The position numbers were made by a program, and so were the translations under genes. Shown one piece after another: positions 59,771-64,000 of a stretch of 64,000 nucleotides of DNA. Each line of letters begins with the position of its first letter. Position 1 is the first letter of the stretch. The notes below the pieces were generated by a model. The model searched no databases, was not told the DNA's origin, and was given only the letters and a program-made list of their open reading frames with translations. Source of the DNA: Gracilimonas mengyeensis (GTDB lineage Bacteria > Bacteroidota > Rhodothermia > Balneolales > Balneolaceae); assembly GCF_900182705.1 (NCBI RefSeq), contig NZ_FXTP01000010.1, forward strand, positions 1-64,000. The letters are read 5' to 3'.

Positions 59771-60499
59771 TCAAATCTCACGGGTCACCACCTGGTTTGT
59801 AAATCTGAGATCAACCTGGCGCATGGCATCAATGCCTTTTGTCTTTATCACCTGATGATAAAATGCTTTCCAGTTCTCGAGTTTCAGTTCAAAATTGTTG
59901 TGTCCAAAAATCAGTTTTACACCGTTCTCATGGCTTAAAGCCACTACGCCATCCATTTTATCGTATGCAAGCTCGCTGAGTGTGGTCCAACTAAATGGAT
60001 CTGCTTGAGCTTGAACTAAAAACTGACTCAGTTGCTTAAAGGATTCTCCATTGAGAGTATCAGAGCCAGAGGTTCGGTATCCATACAATAAGGGTACATC
60101 TGGAGATGGCTTGTCTAGTATCGGCAAGCGAACACCCTCTGCATCCACATAAGCGCGGTCTTTGCCATGTACCAAAAGGGCAACGGGAATACGTTCTTTA
60201 ATACTCAATCGCAATGTCCCATTTGGCTCCACATAAGGCACCACTGATTTTACATAGTTCAGTTTTTCAACCCGCATTGATACTCCTGAAAGATCCAGGC
60301 TGTCTGGCTTTACTTCCGGGGGGATGGCTGCTGCCTGTTTAACCTCTTCGTAGGTGGTATACCTCAGCTCGTTCACTTCCAAATCTTGGACAGTCACATT
60401 TCTGTTCCAGTACATAGCCGCAAGCACAGCAAGACCGACCACCATCAAAATGGCGGTTATCCAGGGCATCAGGGTTTTATTTGAGTTCTCTTTACTCAA
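59771..60499 (-). CDS. ftsQ: Cell-division protein FtsQ/DivIB
   Basis: A bitopic protein linking the early and late divisome. One membrane helix (about 13-28), then a POTRA domain (VTVQDLEVNELRYTTYEEVKQ), the VEKLNYVKSVVPYVEPNGTLRLSIKERIPVA block and a beta domain. The 242 residues are typical. Its start overlaps murC by four bases (ATGA), so it is translationally coupled. Confidence 0.9.
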   Translation of the reverse strand: MSKENSNKTLMPWITAILMVVGLAVLAAMYWNRNVTVQDLEVNELRYTTYEEVKQAAAIPPEVKPDSLDLSGVSMRVEKLNYVKSVVPYVEPNGTLRLSIKERIPVALLVHGKDRAYVDAEGVRLPILDKPSPDVPLLYGYRTSGSDTLNGESFKQLSQFLVQAQADPFSWTTLSELAYDKMDGVVALSHENGVKLIFGHNNFELKLENWKAFYHQVIKTKGIDAMRQVDLRFTNQVVTREI

Positions 60500-61926
60500 T
60501 CAAGTACCGGTGGTTTAAACGTGCCAGATTCCAGTTCTTCAATAAATTCTTCTCCAAAACGATAGATGTCGCCGGCTCCCATGGTGATGATGATATCACC
60601 CTCATGGACCGTCTGTTTCAGCGCATCAGTAATTTGGGTCTTATCTTTTATATACTTCACATTGTTATGACCGTATTGCTCGGCCGTATCGGTTATCAGT
60701 TTCCCTGTTACTCCTTCAATAGGTTTTTCGCGTGAGGGATAGACGTCGGTTACCAACATCACTTCGGCATCAAAAAAGGAGAGGCCAAATTCTTTATATA
60801 AATCTTGCGTACGTGAATAGAGGTGAGGCTGAAATACAGCCACAATTCTGCGGTCGGGCCAGCCTTTTCGGGCTGCCTGCAAGGTGGCCTGTACTTCTGT
60901 GGGGTGATGGGCGTAATCGTCAATCACCGTACAGCCGTTATCATATTTGAGTTGAAATCTTCTAAAGACTCCTTCAAAGCGTTCCAGTCCTTTTTTGATC
61001 AGTTTAAAGTCTATGCCCAATTCAATGCCGGTGGCAACGGCAGCCAGTGCATTTTTCACATTATGATCACCGGGGGCTTTCAAAGTTATCACCCCTAACT
61101 TATTGCCTTCATGTATTACCGAGAAGGTGCTGGTTAATGCATCAGAACGGATGTCCGTGGCGCGCAACTGGGCTTGCGGGGTAAGTCCGTACGTAAGGAC
61201 TCGTTTCTCTAATTTTGGCAGGATGCTTCTCACATTGGGATCATCCAGGCACACAATCACGGCTCCGTAGAAAGGCACCTTGTTGGCATAATCTACAAAG
61301 GCCTGTTTTACATCATCGAGGTCGTCATAGATGTCAAGGTGTTCGGCTTCAATGTTGGTGATGATGGCAATAGAAGGTGACAGTCGTAAAAAAGTGCGGT
61401 CAAACTCATCGGCTTCTACCACAATCAGATCGCCTTTGCCCACCACGGCATTGGTTTTATCGAAACTGTGTACTTTACCGCCCACAATGATGGTTGGGTC
61501 GTAATTACCATCCTGGGTAACCTGACCGACCATAGTGGTTGTAGTCGTTTTGCCATGGGTGCCGGCCACACCGATACCGAATTTCATTTTCATCAGCTCG
61601 GCAAGCATCTCCGCACGTTTTATAGTCGGAATGCGCTGCTCCATAGCCGCTTTGGTTTCTACATTCTCATCGGCCTTTACAGCACTGGTGTACACGACCA
61701 CATCGGCACCCTCCATATATTCGGCTTTGTGGCCTTTGTGTACGGTGGCACCCAGTTCTTGCAGCCGGCGTGTAGTTTCGGTTTCCGCGCCGTCCGAGCC
61801 GGTAATGGTGTATCCGCGCTGCAATAAGATTTCGGCCATCCCGCTCATACCAATGCCACCTATACCCACCATGTGGATATGTTGTGTGCGGCCAAATACG
61901 GGTTGGGTCTCAATGCGTTTTTCCAC
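60496..61926 (-). CDS. murC: UDP-N-acetylmuramate-L-alanine ligase
   Basis: It adds the first amino acid of the peptidoglycan stem peptide. N-terminal HMVGIGGIGMSGMAEIL binds UDP-MurNAc, Walker-like GTHGKTTTTTMV binds ATP, and DDYAHHPTEVQATL is the central ligase motif. The 476 residues are standard. It overlaps murG by one base at the start and ftsQ by four at the end. Confidence 0.97.
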   Translation of the reverse strand: MEKRIETQPVFGRTQHIHMVGIGGIGMSGMAEILLQRGYTITGSDGAETETTRRLQELGATVHKGHKAEYMEGADVVVYTSAVKADENVETKAAMEQRIPTIKRAEMLAELMKMKFGIGVAGTHGKTTTTTMVGQVTQDGNYDPTIIVGGKVHSFDKTNAVVGKGDLIVVEADEFDRTFLRLSPSIAIITNIEAEHLDIYDDLDDVKQAFVDYANKVPFYGAVIVCLDDPNVRSILPKLEKRVLTYGLTPQAQLRATDIRSDALTSTFSVIHEGNKLGVITLKAPGDHNVKNALAAVATGIELGIDFKLIKKGLERFEGVFRRFQLKYDNGCTVIDDYAHHPTEVQATLQAARKGWPDRRIVAVFQPHLYSRTQDLYKEFGLSFFDAEVMLVTDVYPSREKPIEGVTGKLITDTAEQYGHNNVKYIKDKTQITDALKQTVHEGDIIITMGAGDIYRFGEEFIEELESGTFKPPVLD

Positions 61927-63038
61927 TATTGGTCTAACTTGGAGGTTGCGATTTCTAAAATTTCTTTGGCAATCAGTTGGGCCGCTTCCGGTTTTGCCAG
62001 TTCCAGTGCTGCCTGGTTCATGCTCTTTAAGTGTTCCTGATTATAAATTAGCTCTTCAACCAAATCGGACATTGTTTCTTTCATGGTGCTATCATCGAGA
62101 ATTTTAGAAGCTCCGGCGTCGGCCATTGCTTTGGCATTTTGTGTTTGGTGATCGCCCGCTACATTGGGGGAGGGCACCAGCACACTGGGTTTGCCCGTTA
62201 GCATTAATTCAGAGCAAGAACTGGCTCCGGCACGGCTCATTACAAGATCAGCGGCCGCGTAGGCTTCCGCCATATTATCGAGGAAAGCCGTGAGCCTAAG
62301 GTTCTTGTAATCATGGGCATTAAATTCGTTTTTAAGCTGATCGTAGTAACGAGAGCCACATTGCCAGATAATCTGTAGGCCTGCTTCGTCATGCAGACGC
62401 TTCATGTTGGCTTTCATGGCTTCATTGATGGTTTTTGCGCCACCACTGCCGCCCATTACCAGTAATACAGGCTTGTCATCATCAAATCCAAAAGCTGACA
62501 AAGCCACCGATTTATCCACGCCTGTTAAGGTGGCGCGGGTGGGATTGCCGGTAACCTGCGTTTTTGATGCTGGCAGGTAGCGGTCAGCTTCTTTAAATGC
62601 AGTGAATATTTTTGTGGCAAACTTCGCCAACAAGCGGTTGGTTACTCCCGGGAAACTGTTTTGCTCTTGTATAACCACGGGAATGCCTTTTTTGCCTGCG
62701 GTCCATCCAATGGGACCTGCTGCATAGCCACCGCAAGACACTACCACTTGGGGCCTGAAGTCGGCCAGTATTTTGAGGCTTTGAGCTAAACTGGTAACCA
62801 ACTTAAAAGGGAATACCAGGTTTTTTAAGGTGAAACGCCGGTGGAATCCACTGATCCAGATACTTTCAATATCGTATCCGGCTTTGGGAACAGCCCGCCA
62901 TTCCATGTGGTCGCGGGTGCCTACAAACAGGATTTCTGTTTCCGGATTTTGCTCTTTGAGTGCATCTGCAATAGAGATGGCAGGGTAAACATGTCCACCA
63001 GTGCCGCCGGCCGCCAATAAAATTCTTGGTTTATCCAT
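61926..63038 (-). CDS. murG: UDP-GlcNAc:lipid I N-acetylglucosaminyltransferase
   Basis: A membrane-associated GT-B glycosyltransferase that makes lipid II. AAGGTGGHVYPAISIAD binds the lipid side, YAAGPIGWTAGK and EQNSFPG are the family blocks, and SRAGASSCSELMLTGKPSVLVPSP is the UDP-GlcNAc site. The 370 residues are full length. It overlaps ftsW by eight bases and murC by one. Confidence 0.97.
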   Translation of the reverse strand: MDKPRILLAAGGTGGHVYPAISIADALKEQNPETEILFVGTRDHMEWRAVPKAGYDIESIWISGFHRRFTLKNLVFPFKLVTSLAQSLKILADFRPQVVVSCGGYAAGPIGWTAGKKGIPVVIQEQNSFPGVTNRLLAKFATKIFTAFKEADRYLPASKTQVTGNPTRATLTGVDKSVALSAFGFDDDKPVLLVMGGSGGAKTINEAMKANMKRLHDEAGLQIIWQCGSRYYDQLKNEFNAHDYKNLRLTAFLDNMAEAYAAADLVMSRAGASSCSELMLTGKPSVLVPSPNVAGDHQTQNAKAMADAGASKILDDSTMKETMSDLVEELIYNQEHLKSMNQAALELAKPEAAQLIAKEILEIATSKLDQ

Positions 63039-64000
63039 AGTACATGGTCCTCCGGCCCCGGTTATGTTTCGAGATGTTGAGGAGAATCCCCACCATCAAC
63101 CCGGTAAATAACATGCTGGTACCGCCGTAGCTTACAAAAGGCATGGGCAGACCCGTTACCGGAAGAAGGCCACTGGCCACACCGGCATTTACAAATCCAT
63201 AGAAAACAATAGTGAGGGTACACCCAACAGCCAGCAGGGCTCCAAGCTGATCTTCTGCATTACGGGCGATAAATACCACCCCGCGTATTAAGATCAGTGT
63301 AAAAATGAAAATGAGTGAGGCAGCACCCAGCAGTCCGTACTCTTCTGCTATGATGGCAAAAATGAAATCGTTGTAAGGAGCGGGGAGGAAATCTCGCTGG
63401 GAGCTTTTCCCAATGCCTACGCCAATTAGTTCACCCCGGGCAATGGCAATGTGGGCCTGTTGGGCCTGGTAGCCGCTGCCTTGGATAATGTGTTCGCTGG
63501 GGATGTCTTTAACCTGGGTAATGTATTGCTGGATACGATCCTGCCGGTTGCCGGATTGTCCGATAAGAGCAGCTCCACCAATAATACCAATGGCCACCAA
63601 AGTGCCTAACTGCACCATGCTAATGCGGCCTACAAACATCACAATAAGACAGATAGCCATGAGAATTCCTGCACTACTAAAGTCTTCGAGGCCGATAAGG
63701 GCGCAAGTGACGACTACCCAAAACATGATGGGCAAAAATGATTTTTTGAAATCCTTGATGTATTCCTGCTTCTCACTCAATAGCACGCAAATGTGTACAA
63801 GCAGGGCAACAGAGGCCACCATAGATGGTTGAAAACTGAAACCAGCCACATTCAGCCAGCGTTTAGCACCAAATTGTTCCGTTCCAAAAGCCAGTACTGC
63901 CAAAAGCAGGAACAGGCTGGCTACCATGCCCAGACGGCTAAACTTGGCAATGGTGTGATAGTTGATCTTTGAGAAAATCAGCATCACGAAAAAGGCAATT
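63031..64000 (-). CDS. ftsW: Peptidoglycan glycosyltransferase FtsW, partial at window edge
   Basis: A SEDS-family polytopic polymerase that makes septal glycan with its partner PBP. The frame is open to the right edge (the first visible codons read IAFFVMLIFSKIN), so the N-terminus is outside. Visible are about eight helices and the SEDS motifs KRWLNVAGFSFQPS, PSEHIIQGSGYQ, NDFIFAIIAEEYGLLG and the closing TGLPMPFVSYGGTSML. About 320 of an expected 380-400 residues are present. It leads murG with an eight-base overlap. Confidence 0.95.
   Translation of the reverse strand, partial: IAFFVMLIFSKINYHTIAKFSRLGMVASLFLLLAVLAFGTEQFGAKRWLNVAGFSFQPSMVASVALLVHICVLLSEKQEYIKDFKKSFLPIMFWVVVTCALIGLEDFSSAGILMAICLIVMFVGRISMVQLGTLVAIGIIGGAALIGQSGNRQDRIQQYITQVKDIPSEHIIQGSGYQAQQAHIAIARGELIGVGIGKSSQRDFLPAPYNDFIFAIIAEEYGLLGAASLIFIFTLILIRGVVFIARNAEDQLGALLAVGCTLTIVFYGFVNAGVASGLLPVTGLPMPFVSYGGTSMLFTGLMVGILLNISKHNRGRRTMYYG

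Noticed and set aside
1-64000. CRISPR arrays, tRNA or rRNA genes, prophage or transposase genes
   Set aside because: I read through the gaps and saw no spaced direct repeats, no clover-leaf sequences and no transposase or integrase frame.

Overview
The window is a stretch of ordinary chromosome from a free-living, probably marine, member of the Bacteroidota/Balneolota side of the tree. My best guess is a Balneola/Gracilimonas relative. Three things point there: the 3' end of the secreted protein gene at 38639-41428 encodes a type IX secretion sorting domain with an NYPNPFNP box; few genes have Shine-Dalgarno sequences; and several conserved families are typical of that group (DUF4296, DUF3098, a fungal/Bacteroidota-type ketol-acid reductoisomerase, a short LeuA). 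There are no tRNA or rRNA genes, no CRISPR array, no prophage and no transposase gene. The left edge cuts an intergenic region and the right edge cuts ftsW.

Layout. 1-6700 (+): PfkB-family kinase, SemiSWEET-like protein, RdgB, an NTF2-fold protein, a flavin reductase domain protein, an aminotransferase and a glycerate 2-kinase. 6900-10500 (-): an orphan membrane histidine kinase and the ABC-F translation factor EttA. 11000-25740: a fasciclin protein, then the branched-chain amino acid block, with ilvA and ilvDBNC on minus and leuA and leuCDB on plus, separated by an uncharacterised helical protein gene. 25960-33600: lipoproteins, RecQ, an SDR, CoaX and an exported family often mislabelled asparagine synthetase B. 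33500-41430: TPR protein, Maf, a DUF3098-DUF92-dicarboxylate symporter operon and the large secreted protein. 41500-48320: aldo-keto reductase, Hsp20, class I aldolase, YbhN-like flippase, RadA, bS21 and small proteins. 48380-56500: MutS2, TonB receptor, PhzF, TauE/SafE and an esterase. 56800-64000 (-): the cell-wall/division cluster ftsW-murG-murC-ftsQ-ftsA-ftsZ.

The best find is a complete attenuator upstream of ilvDBNC on the minus strand. A 24-codon leader ORF (19307-19233) has Leu, Ile or Val at 10 of codons 2-14. It is followed by a GC-rich hairpin with a T tract (19207-19173) about 40 bases before ilvD. The end of the leader ORF can pair with the 5' arm of that terminator, so an antiterminator and a terminator exclude each other. 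This is the logic of the enterobacterial ilv/his/trp attenuators, in a phylum where I know of no described case.

The second theme is a dense population of short dispersed palindromic repeats in the gaps between genes. At least six types are present in two or more copies, and one copy splits the division cluster between ftsQ and ftsA.
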